A DNA stretch of 6,364 bases from QEXZ01 sp034660015 (GTDB lineage: Archaea; Halobacteriota; Syntropharchaeia; Alkanophagales; Methanospirareceae). This document shows positions 1-6,076 of the stretch, one piece after another. A model generated the notes under the pieces. That model did not search any database and was not told the DNA's origin. It saw only the letters and a program-made list of their open reading frames with translations. Every line of letters starts with the position of its first letter. Positions within the stretch are counted from its first letter, which is position 1. Location: contig JAYEII010000112.1 in the NCBI GenBank assembly GCA_034660015.1, positions 1 to 6,364 of the forward strand, written 5' to 3'. Made by a program: the position numbers and the translations under genes.

Positions 1-4
1 GAAA

Positions 5-39
5 AAATCGGTGTAAATCAGTGTAAATCTGTGTCTTAA
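5..39. repeat. 10-bp-period repeat array, copy 1
   Basis: Three head-to-tail units of about 10 bp (aaatcggtgt, aaatcagtgt, aaatctgtgt) lie at the left edge and may continue outside the window. Read on the other strand, this stretch matches 1735-1769 at about 31 of 35 positions by hand alignment, so the two copies flank the synthase gene and the tRNA in opposite orientation. The same orientation as copy 1 recurs at 1799-1827. The units are non-coding and contiguous, without spacers. Confidence 0.75.
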
Positions 40-50
40 ATAGAAGGAAG

Positions 51-61
51 TTATTTTAAAT
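51..61 (+). promoter_or_regulatory. possible TATA box for the citramalate synthase gene
   Basis: The AT-rich stretch ttattttaaat is the best archaeal TATA-like element in the 104 bases before the gene. A start of transcription about 25 bp downstream would fall near 78-82 and leave a leader of roughly 25 nt before the ATG at 105. There is no clear BRE in front, so this is a weak inference from composition and spacing. Confidence 0.3.
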
Positions 62-104
62 TCACATACACTATACTAAGAAAGGAATAGCTAAATAGGC
101 ATTT

Positions 105-1607
105 ATGCAATATGGAATAAGGAATATGCAAGAACAAAAAACCGTAAAAATCCTGGACACATCGTTAAGAGACGGTGAGCAGACGCCTGGTGTATCGTTA
201 ACGCCCGAGCAGAAATTGCAGATTGCCAAACAACTTGACATACTCGGCGTTGACTACATAGAGGCGGGGACGGCGGTCATTTCGGAAGGCGAGCAAAGGG
301 GGATAAAGGGGATAGCAAATGAAGGGTTAAAAGCGGAAATCAGCTCCTTTGCCCGGTTGTTGAAGGGCGACATTGACGCTGCTATTGAGTGCGATGTGGA
401 CACGGTTAATTTAGTCGCGCCTGTCTCGGATGCGCACATAAAGAAGAAACTGAAGACCGATAGGGAATCGCTGAGGAACAGAACATTCGAGATGGTGGAC
501 TATGTAAAAGGACACGGGTTAAAGGTAGAAATAAGCGCAGAAGATGCGTCACGAGCGGACACGGGATTTTTACAATCTTTATTTTCTGATTTAGCCGCGG
601 TTGTTGACCGTTTATGTTTCTGCGATACGGTGGGCATTTTGTATCCCGAGCGCACGAAAGAGCTATTCGGGCTGATTTGCAATTTTAACACGCCTGTTGC
701 GGTGCATTGTCACAATGATTTCGGTTTAGCGACGGTAAATTCAGTGGTAGCGGTGCTGGCAGGTGCGGGGGTGGTGCACGTAACGGTGAACGGGCTGGGC
801 GAACGAGCGGGCAACGCATCGTTGGAGGAGGTAGTAACTGCTTTGGAACTGCTTTACGGTATGAAAACGAACATCATAAAATCGAAATTATACGAAACAT
901 CGCGATTGGTCGGTAATCTGACAAAGGTGCCCGTTGCGCCGAACAAACCGCTTGTGGGCGATAACGTATTTACGCACGAGTCAGGGATGCACGTTCACGG
1001 CACGTTAGCAGATACGACCTTATACGAGCCAATGGACCCCGGGATAGTGGGAAGGAAGAGGCGATTTGCATTTGGTAAGCATACAGGTACGGCATCGGTG
1101 AAGATGGTACTGGAAGAGCAGGGGATTCAGGCAGACAAGGAACAAATGAGTGAGATACTGGCAAAGGTAAAAGAGCTCGGGGACAAGGGTAAATTGGTTA
1201 CCGATGCGGATTTTCAGGCGGTGGTGGATGACGTGCTGCGTATCGAGAGAGGCGAGAAGATAAAACTTGTTGACTTATCCGTGGTCTCGGGGAAGAACGT
1301 GTATCCAACAGCGTCAATAAGATTGGAAATAGACGGTGAGGACGTGGTAGAAGCAGCTGTTGGTGTGGGTCCGGTGGATGCAGCGATAAACGCATTGAAG
1401 AAGGGAATAAGGGGGATGGACATGGCGGATTTGCGACTTGAGGAGTATCACGTAGATGCCATTACAGGTGGAGCTGATGCGCTGGTGAACGTTGTGGTGA
1501 AGATGAGTAGAAGAGATAGGACAATAACGGCAAGTGGCGTAAGCGAAGATATAGTCCTCGCATCGTTGTATGCATTAATTAATGGTGTGAACAGGTTGTA
1601 TCAATGA
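105..1607 (+). CDS. cimA: (R)-citramalate synthase / 2-isopropylmalate synthase family protein
   Basis: The protein condenses acetyl-CoA with a 2-oxo acid; citramalate synthase uses pyruvate to enter isoleucine synthesis, and the close relatives LeuA and AksA use 2-oxoisovalerate or 2-oxoglutarate. Visible parts are an N-terminal HMGL-like TIM barrel (about residues 14-280) with LRDGEQ at 21-26 (catalytic Arg and metal-binding Asp), HCHNDFG at 201-207 (metal-binding His pair) and GERAGNASLEE at 232-242; a linker with HESGMH at 291-296; and a C-terminal LeuA-dimer regulatory domain (about 385-498) with GVGPVDAAINAL at 420-431. The 500-residue length and the regulatory domain argue against AksA, which is shorter. 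Overall pattern recalls Methanocaldococcus CimA (for example GEQRGIK and the C-terminal GGADALVNVVVK), but LeuA cannot be excluded by eye. The start is uncertain: Met8 at 126 would place the protein two to three residues from the usual family start, yet neither ATG has a good Shine-Dalgarno. It ends 41 bp before the tRNA on the other strand. Confidence 0.88.
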   Translation: MQYGIRNMQEQKTVKILDTSLRDGEQTPGVSLTPEQKLQIAKQLDILGVDYIEAGTAVISEGEQRGIKGIANEGLKAEISSFARLLKGDIDAAIECDVDTVNLVAPVSDAHIKKKLKTDRESLRNRTFEMVDYVKGHGLKVEISAEDASRADTGFLQSLFSDLAAVVDRLCFCDTVGILYPERTKELFGLICNFNTPVAVHCHNDFGLATVNSVVAVLAGAGVVHVTVNGLGERAGNASLEEVVTALELLYGMKTNIIKSKLYETSRLVGNLTKVPVAPNKPLVGDNVFTHESGMHVHGTLADTTLYEPMDPGIVGRKRRFAFGKHTGTASVKMVLEEQGIQADKEQMSEILAKVKELGDKGKLVTDADFQAVVDDVLRIERGEKIKLVDLSVVSGKNVYPTASIRLEIDGEDVVEAAVGVGPVDAAINALKKGIRGMDMADLRLEEYHVDAITGGADALVNVVVKMSRRDRTITASGVSEDIVLASLYALINGVNRLYQ

Positions 1608-1648
1608 TTATAGTCATTCCGAAAATTATAACCACAAGATTACGAATA

Positions 1649-1720
1649 AGCCCTGGGCGGGACTCGGACCCGCGCTCTCCACCTTACCAAGGTGGCGCAT
1701 TACCACTATGCTACCAAGGC
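1649..1720 (-). tRNA. tRNA-Thr (anticodon GGT)
   Basis: On the minus strand a full cloverleaf of 72 nt folds: acceptor GCCTTGG (1714-1720) with CCAGGGC (1650-1656, one G-U pair), D arm GCAT/ATGC with the 7-nt loop AGTGGTA, anticodon stem CCACC/GGTGG with loop TTGGTAA (1684-1690), 5-nt variable loop AGAGC, and T stem GCGGG/CCCGC. The anticodon GGT at 1686-1688 reads the Thr codons ACC and ACU. The unpaired base after the acceptor is U73, as is usual for archaeal tRNA-Thr, and CCA is not encoded. No intron is present. The T loop reads TCCGAGT, so position 55 is C where U (pseudouridine) is nearly invariant. The gene is convergent with the synthase gene and divergent from the thermosome gene. 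Confidence 0.95.
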
Positions 1721-1738
1721 AAATGTTTAGTTAGTTGA

Positions 1739-1827
1739 GACACAGATTTACACAGATTTACGCGGATTTATTTTAGTTTAACCGTGTTGATTCTTATCAT
1801 CTGTGTTAATCTGCGTTAATCTGTGTC
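1739..1827. repeat. long imperfect inverted repeat built from 10-bp units
   Basis: The left arm (1739-1767) contains tandem units cacagattta, cacagattta, cgcggattta; the right arm (1799-1827) is its reverse complement at 24 of 29 positions, with 31 bp between. Several mismatches would be G-U pairs in RNA, so a transcript could fold into a hairpin of about 29 bp. It fills the middle of the divergent region between the tRNA (left, minus strand) and the thermosome promoter (right). The AT-rich stretch 1767-1780 next to the left arm could be the tRNA promoter, since it lies about 50 bp before the tRNA 5' end; this is inference. The element is related to the array at 5-39. Confidence 0.8.
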
Positions 1828-1874
1828 AATGATTTATTTTACATAGTTTAGTATGTGCAGCAGATTTGTATTTA

Positions 1875-1896
1875 TTTATATACTAACCTTTATATA
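1875..1896 (+). promoter_or_regulatory. tandem TATA boxes of the thermosome promoter
   Basis: Two identical octamers TTTATATA occur at 1875-1882 and 1889-1896, 14 bp apart. For the first box, transcription would start near 1900-1906, leaving a leader of about 30 nt that keeps the Shine-Dalgarno at 1918-1924. The second box would start transcription near 1915-1920, at the edge of the Shine-Dalgarno. The first box is therefore the better candidate for the main promoter; the second may give a short-leader transcript or be an accessory element. Based on sequence and archaeal spacing rules only. Confidence 0.6.
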
Positions 1897-1933
1897 GAAC
1901 CACAGATATAAAAAATAGAGGTGAATAAAACAC

Positions 1934-3583
1934 ATGGCAGGACAATTAGGCGGAACGCCAATATTGATATTGAAGGAAGGTAGTGAAAGGACAAGAGGAA
2001 AAGACGCACAGAGCAGGAACATTCTCGCAGCGAAGACCATTGCTAACTCAGTTAAGTCTACGCTGGGACCAAAGGGAATGGACAAGATGCTGGTGGACTC
2101 TATGGGCGACGTTGTAATAACAAACGACGGAGCGACGATACTTAAGGAGATGGACATAGAGCATCCCGCGGCGAAGATGATGGTAGAGATAGCGAAGACG
2201 CAGGACAATGAGGTTGGAGATGGCACGACAAGTGCAGTTGTTATAGGGGGCGAGCTACTAAAGCGCGCGGAGGACTTGCTGGATCAGGAGGTACACCCAA
2301 CGTTGATTGTAACAGGGTACCGATTGGCGGCGGAGAAAGCGTATGAGGTGTTAAAGAAAATGGCAAAGACCGTTAAGCCCGACGATGTCAAGACGCTGAA
2401 GAAAATAGCAACGACCTCTATGACGGGTAAAGGTGCCGAGGTGGCACGTGAGCTGCTGACTAGCCTTTCGGTGGAGTCAGTAATGGCGATAGCGGAGCCA
2501 GGAGGGCGAGTAGACACGGACCACATAAAGTTAGAGAAGAAGACGGGAGGAAGCAAGGAAGACACCGTGCTGATAAAGGGGATGATAGTGGACAAGGAGC
2601 GCGTGCACTCGGGGATGCCGAAGCTCGTGGAGGATGCGAAGATAGCGCTGATAAACACTGCGATGGAGATAGAGAAGACGGAAGTAGATGCGAAGATAGA
2701 GATCACATCGCCAGACCAGATGAAAGCGTTCCTGGACGAAGAGGAGAACATGCTGAAGAGTATGGTAGACAAAGTAACAGAAAGCAGAGCGAACGTGCTT
2801 TTCTGCCAGAAAGGTATTGATGATCTGGCGCAGCATTATCTTGCAAAAGCAGGTGTGATGGCTGTGCGACGCGTAAAAGAGAGCGACATGAAGAAGCTGG
2901 CGAGTGCAACAGGCGGTAAAGTATTAACGACGCTGGAAGAGATCAGAGCAGAAGACCTGGGAAATGCAGGAATAGTAGAAGAGAGGAAAATAGGCGGTGA
3001 TGAGATGATATTCGTAGAAGATTGCCAGAACCCGAAATCCGTATCTATATTGCTCCGTGGTGGTACAGAGCACGTGGTGGACGAGTTAGAACGTGGAATG
3101 TATGACGCATTACGAGTAACGGCATGTGCAGTAGAGGACGGCAAATATGTAGCAGGTGGCGGAGCCACGGAGATAGAACTGGCGCTGCAGCTGCGCAATT
3201 ACGCTGCAAGCGTAGGCGGTAGAGAACAACTGGCAATACAGGCATTCGCAGATGCAGTGGAAGTCATTCCGAGAGCGCTTGCCGAGAATGCGGGTTTAGA
3301 CCCCATAGATGTGCTCGTTGCACTTCGGTCTGAACACGAATCAGGGAACAAATATATGGGTCTGGATATGATCAAGGGCGAACCAGCGAACATGATAAAG
3401 GCAAATGTCATAGAACCATTGAGAATAAAGACACAGGCGATAAGTTCGGCAACAGAATCAGCAACGATGATACTGCGGATAGACGATGTGATAGCGTCAA
3501 GTGCGCAGCCAGGCGGCGGTATGCCCCCAGGTGGTATGCCACCAGGTGGTATGGGCGGAATGGAAGGAATGGGAGAATACTAA
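1934..3583 (+). CDS. ths: thermosome subunit (group II chaperonin)
   Basis: This is a subunit of the cytosolic double-ring archaeal chaperonin, which folds proteins with ATP and closes by a built-in helical lid rather than a GroES cap. Seen in the 549 residues, the usual family length: equatorial ATP-site motifs TLGPKGMDKML (43-53), NDGATIL (64-70), GDGTTS (95-100), the ERGMYDALRVT segment (386-396) with the expected catalytic Asp at 391, and GGGATE (408-413); intermediate and apical domains lie between about 145 and 400. The C-terminal tail (527-549) is Gly/Met-rich with two PPGGM repeats, the typical tail that points into the cavity. The start is supported by gaggtga at 1918-1924, nine bases before the ATG. 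A T-tract follows the stop codon directly, so the gene is probably transcribed alone. A second subunit type (alpha/beta) is common in archaea but is not in this window; the subunit class cannot be told by eye. Confidence 0.97.
   Translation: MAGQLGGTPILILKEGSERTRGKDAQSRNILAAKTIANSVKSTLGPKGMDKMLVDSMGDVVITNDGATILKEMDIEHPAAKMMVEIAKTQDNEVGDGTTSAVVIGGELLKRAEDLLDQEVHPTLIVTGYRLAAEKAYEVLKKMAKTVKPDDVKTLKKIATTSMTGKGAEVARELLTSLSVESVMAIAEPGGRVDTDHIKLEKKTGGSKEDTVLIKGMIVDKERVHSGMPKLVEDAKIALINTAMEIEKTEVDAKIEITSPDQMKAFLDEEENMLKSMVDKVTESRANVLFCQKGIDDLAQHYLAKAGVMAVRRVKESDMKKLASATGGKVLTTLEEIRAEDLGNAGIVEERKIGGDEMIFVEDCQNPKSVSILLRGGTEHVVDELERGMYDALRVTACAVEDGKYVAGGGATEIELALQLRNYAASVGGREQLAIQAFADAVEVIPRALAENAGLDPIDVLVALRSEHESGNKYMGLDMIKGEPANMIKANVIEPLRIKTQAISSATESATMILRIDDVIASSAQPGGGMPPGGMPPGGMGGMEGMGEY
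3524..3553 (+). repeat. 15-bp tandem repeat coding for PPGGM in the thermosome tail
   Basis: Two 15-bp units, cccccaggtggtatg and ccaccaggtggtatg, differ at one position and encode PPGGM twice at residues 531-540. GGM-type tails of group II chaperonins vary in repeat number between species, and in-frame unit gain or loss is the expected cause. Nothing suggests a disrupted gene. Confidence 0.8.
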
Positions 3584-3616
3584 TTTTTTTTCTTCCTTCT
3601 TTTTTATTTTTTTTTT
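3584..3616 (+). terminator. T-rich intrinsic terminator after the thermosome gene
   Basis: The 33 bases directly after the TAA hold 28 T, four C and one A. Archaeal RNA polymerase terminates at runs of T without needing a hairpin, so this is a strong candidate for the end of the thermosome transcript. No stable stem is seen before it. Its last bases merge with the TATA box of the next gene. Confidence 0.8.
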
Positions 3617-3622
3617 ATAAAA
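3614..3622 (+). promoter_or_regulatory. TATA box of the dnaK promoter
   Basis: TTTATAAAA lies 45 bp before the dnaK ATG. A transcription start about 25 bp downstream (near 3640-3645) would give a leader of about 25 nt containing the weak ribosome site GGGG at 3655-3658. The box overlaps the end of the upstream T-tract. No bacterial CIRCE-type inverted repeat is seen. Confidence 0.6.
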
Positions 3623-3667
3623 TTCAAGAAGTCATTGAAATGAAATGAAACGTAGGGGCAGATAAAA

Positions 3668-5584
3668 ATGGGAAGGATAATAGGCATTGACCTTGGAACA
3701 ACGAACTCAGAAGCGGCTTTTGTGGATGAAAGTGGCGATGCGAAGATAATACCAAGCGCAGAGGGTAGTGCATACGGGGGGAAGATGTTTCCATCGGTAG
3801 TTGCATTTACAAAGGACGGTCATAGGTTAGTTGGCGTAGCGGCGAAACGGCAGGCGGTAGTTAATCCCGAAGGAACGGTACGCGAAACGAAGAGGAAGAT
3901 GGGGAGTTCTGAGAAGATATACGTGAAGACCGTGGACAAGGAATTCACACCGCAGGAAATCGCCTCGATGGTACTGCAGAAGATAAAGACGGATGCAGAA
4001 GCGTATTTAGGTGAGAAGGTAGATGCTGCCGTTATCACGGCACCTGCGTATTTCGATGACAATCAGCGGCAGGCGACGAAAGATGCAGGAGAGATAGCGG
4101 GATTCGATGTAAAACGGATAATAAACGAGCCAACAGCGGCGGCGATGGCGTATGGACTGGGCAAAGAAGGGGAGTATAAAGTCGCGGTTCTCGACTTTGG
4201 TGGTGGTACTTTTGACGTTACCGTTATGGACGTAGGCGAAGGCGTATTTGAGGTGCTTTCTACAAGCGGGGACACGCATCTGGGTGGAACGGACATAGAT
4301 GCAGCAGTGATAGACTGGCTTGTAGCGGGATTCAAAGAAAAAGAAGGGATAAACTTGAGGGATGACCTAACGGCGATGCAGCGTATACGGGACGAGGCAG
4401 AGAAAGCGAAAATAGAACTTTCCTCTTCGGTATCCACAACGATAAATCTGCCGTTTATTATCGTTTCTGGCGGCGAGCCAAAGCATTTAGAGGTGACGTT
4501 AACGAGAGCGAAATTAGAGCAGCTCGCGGGACACACGTTGAAACGGTTAGAGTCGCCGATACGAACTGCGCTGAAAGATTCAAAGCTTTCGCCTGACGAC
4601 ATAGACAAGATATTACTTATTGGCGGTCCCACGAGGATGCCGATGGTACGTGAACGATTTGAATCCATCTTAGGTAAGAAAACGGTAGGTGGGATAGACC
4701 CGATGCAGTCCGTGGCGATAGGTGCGGCGACACAGGCGGGTATTCTCAGCGGTCATGTAAAGGAAGAGATAGTTCTGCTTGACGTTACGCCGCTTACGCT
4801 CAGTATTGAGACGCTGGGTGGTGTTGCAACTACGCTGGTCGAGAAGAACACGACGATACCAACGAAGAAATCACAGGTGTTCACGACAGCGGCAGACAGT
4901 CAAACGAGTGTGGAGATACACGTTGCACAGGGTGAACGCCCGATGGCTGCGGATAACACTTCGCTTGGCAGGTTTCATCTGGATGGTATTCCACCAGCGC
5001 CACGTGGCGTACCGCAAATCGAGGTTAGGTTTGACATAGACACAAACGGGATTTTAAACGTAAGTGCAAAGGATTTAGGTACGGGCAAGGAAGCTTCGAT
5101 TAGAATTACCGCATCTACGAAACTGGCAAAGGACGATATAGACCGGATGGTGCACGAAGCGGAAAAGTACAGTGAAGAGGACAAGAAGCGGCGGGAGGAG
5201 ATAGAACTCGTGAATCAGGCGGATTCGCTTGTGTATGCCTCGGAGAAGACGATTACCGAGCTGGGGGATAAGATAAGTACGGAGCAGAAAGAGAAGGTGG
5301 AGAAGGCGAAGGACAAGCTGAAGGAGTCGTTGAAGACAAAGGATATGGCAAAGATAAAGGTGGATACGGATGAACTGACGAAGGCGCTGCACGAGGTTTC
5401 TGCCGTGGTGTATCAGGAGGCGCAGAAGAAGGCTGCGGAAGAAGCGGCTAAACAGGGTGCACCGGCAGGAGCGGGAGCTGGAGCAGGAGCAGGTGAGGAG
5501 AAGAAAGCGGGTGAAGGCGAAGCGGATTACGTGGATGTGGATTATGATGTGAAGGGCGAAGGTGATGGCGAGGAAAAAGAATAA
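3668..5584 (+). CDS. dnaK: molecular chaperone DnaK (Hsp70)
   Basis: Cytosolic ATP-driven Hsp70 that binds extended hydrophobic segments of clients and normally works with DnaJ and GrpE. All parts are present in 638 residues: phosphate loop IDLGTTNS (7-14), ITAPAYFDDNQRQATKDAG (123-141), NEPTAAAMAYGL (153-164), LDFGGGTFDVTVMDVG (175-190), DTHLGGTDID (202-211), ILLIGGPTRMPMVRE (315-329), the interdomain linker VLLDVTPLTLSIET (369-382), the beta substrate-binding domain to about 485, a helical lid to about 595, then a flexible Gly/Ala stretch (600-609) and an acidic tail. The segment after KRKMG (75-79) is short and lacks the roughly 25-residue insert of proteobacterial DnaK, as in Gram-positive and archaeal members. 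Residues 31-43 carry about four extra residues relative to E. coli. Start fits family (MGRIIGID); GGGG at 3655-3658 is a weak ribosome site. Archaeal dnaK genes are held to come from bacteria by transfer. No grpE or dnaJ is adjacent. Confidence 0.97.
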   Translation: MGRIIGIDLGTTNSEAAFVDESGDAKIIPSAEGSAYGGKMFPSVVAFTKDGHRLVGVAAKRQAVVNPEGTVRETKRKMGSSEKIYVKTVDKEFTPQEIASMVLQKIKTDAEAYLGEKVDAAVITAPAYFDDNQRQATKDAGEIAGFDVKRIINEPTAAAMAYGLGKEGEYKVAVLDFGGGTFDVTVMDVGEGVFEVLSTSGDTHLGGTDIDAAVIDWLVAGFKEKEGINLRDDLTAMQRIRDEAEKAKIELSSSVSTTINLPFIIVSGGEPKHLEVTLTRAKLEQLAGHTLKRLESPIRTALKDSKLSPDDIDKILLIGGPTRMPMVRERFESILGKKTVGGIDPMQSVAIGAATQAGILSGHVKEEIVLLDVTPLTLSIETLGGVATTLVEKNTTIPTKKSQVFTTAADSQTSVEIHVAQGERPMAADNTSLGRFHLDGIPPAPRGVPQIEVRFDIDTNGILNVSAKDLGTGKEASIRITASTKLAKDDIDRMVHEAEKYSEEDKKRREEIELVNQADSLVYASEKTITELGDKISTEQKEKVEKAKDKLKESLKTKDMAKIKVDTDELTKALHEVSAVVYQEAQKKAAEEAAKQGAPAGAGAGAGAGEEKKAGEGEADYVDVDYDVKGEGDGEEKE

Positions 5585-5610
5585 AAGTAAAAGGAGAAGT
5601 TATTAAGTAT

Positions 5611-5617
5611 AAGGAGG
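5611..5617 (+). promoter_or_regulatory. strong Shine-Dalgarno of the AbrB-type gene
   Basis: AAGGAGG stands seven bases before the ATG at 5625 and fixes that start over the second ATG at 5631. It is the strongest ribosome site in the window and suggests efficient translation from within a dnaK-led transcript. A similar AAGGAG at 5591-5596 is not followed by a start codon at a useful distance. Confidence 0.8.
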
Positions 5618-5624
5618 AAAAAAG

Positions 5625-6014
5625 ATGACTATGGAAATAGCGAATATTAAAGTGAATGAAAACTATCAGCTCACCATCCCCAAAGAAATACGAAACGAAA
5701 TCTTAATAGAGGCAGGTGATGAGATAGAGATGGCGGTCAACGAAAAGAAAGAAGTCATCATTTGTAAGGTGAAGAAGGGACGACCAGTAGAGGATAGTTT
5801 TGGAATTTGGACAGGGGGAAAATTAGAAGACCTTGGGAGAGTTATTCATCGTGCTAAAATGAACTTCAAGTTCAGAGAAGGGTTTGACTTCGCAAAACTG
5901 CGCATACCGAAGCGGATTTTTGAAGTCCCTACACCGCACGGTTTCTTAAAGGAGGAAGACATGAGGAAAGCGATTGAGATATATGGTGAGATGATTGCAG
6001 AGAGCAGTATTTAG
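5625..6014 (+). CDS. AbrB/MazE/SpoVT-domain protein, VapB antitoxin-like
   Basis: The N-terminal part (about residues 4-50) has the swapped-hairpin AbrB pattern: IKVNENYQLTIPKEIRNEI followed by AGDEIEMAVNEKKEVIICKV. Such domains dimerise and bind DNA, as transition-state regulators or as antitoxins that repress their own operon. The following DSFGIWTGG (57-65) and the basic stretch to about 85 resemble the toxin-contacting tail of archaeal VapB-type proteins. The last 40 or so residues (90-129, with a predicted helix MRKAIEIYGEMIAESS at 113-128) extend beyond what I expect of a simple VapB. The gene lies 40 bp after dnaK on the same strand, with no obvious terminator between, so co-transcription is likely. 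No PIN-domain or other toxin gene follows; the next gene is a cyclotransferase remnant on the opposite strand. Its target is unknown: orphan antitoxin or regulator are both possible. Confidence 0.8.
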   Translation: MTMEIANIKVNENYQLTIPKEIRNEILIEAGDEIEMAVNEKKEVIICKVKKGRPVEDSFGIWTGGKLEDLGRVIHRAKMNFKFREGFDFAKLRIPKRIFEVPTPHGFLKEEDMRKAIEIYGEMIAESSI

Positions 6015-6076
6015 ACAGACATTTACTCAAAGACAGCCCAAAGCGCAAGAATTTGACTCTTTCTCGTAATAAATTA

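Noticed and set aside
1..39. Possible CRISPR array
   Set aside because: The 10-bp units are contiguous, with no unique spacers and no repeat of 24-40 bp; no cas gene is near.
1649..1720. tRNA gene as an integration site for a mobile element
   Set aside because: No integrase, no second copy of the tRNA 3' end and no foreign gene block is seen on either side within the window.
1739..1827. Inverted repeat read as insertion-sequence ends
   Set aside because: The 31 bp between the arms cannot hold a transposase and no target-site duplication is evident; a small non-autonomous element stays possible but is not shown.
2284..2772. Minus-strand open frame of 162 codons
   Set aside because: It is fully antisense to the thermosome gene, with Ser/Phe-rich composition expected of a shadow frame.
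4063..4668. Minus-strand open frame of 201 codons
   Set aside because: It lies wholly inside dnaK, is Ser/Ile-rich low-information sequence typical of the complement of a GC-skewed coding region, and has no motif or ribosome site.
4779..5039. Plus-strand frame inside dnaK rich in Arg
   Set aside because: It is an out-of-frame reading of the DnaK substrate-binding domain, with no start signal.
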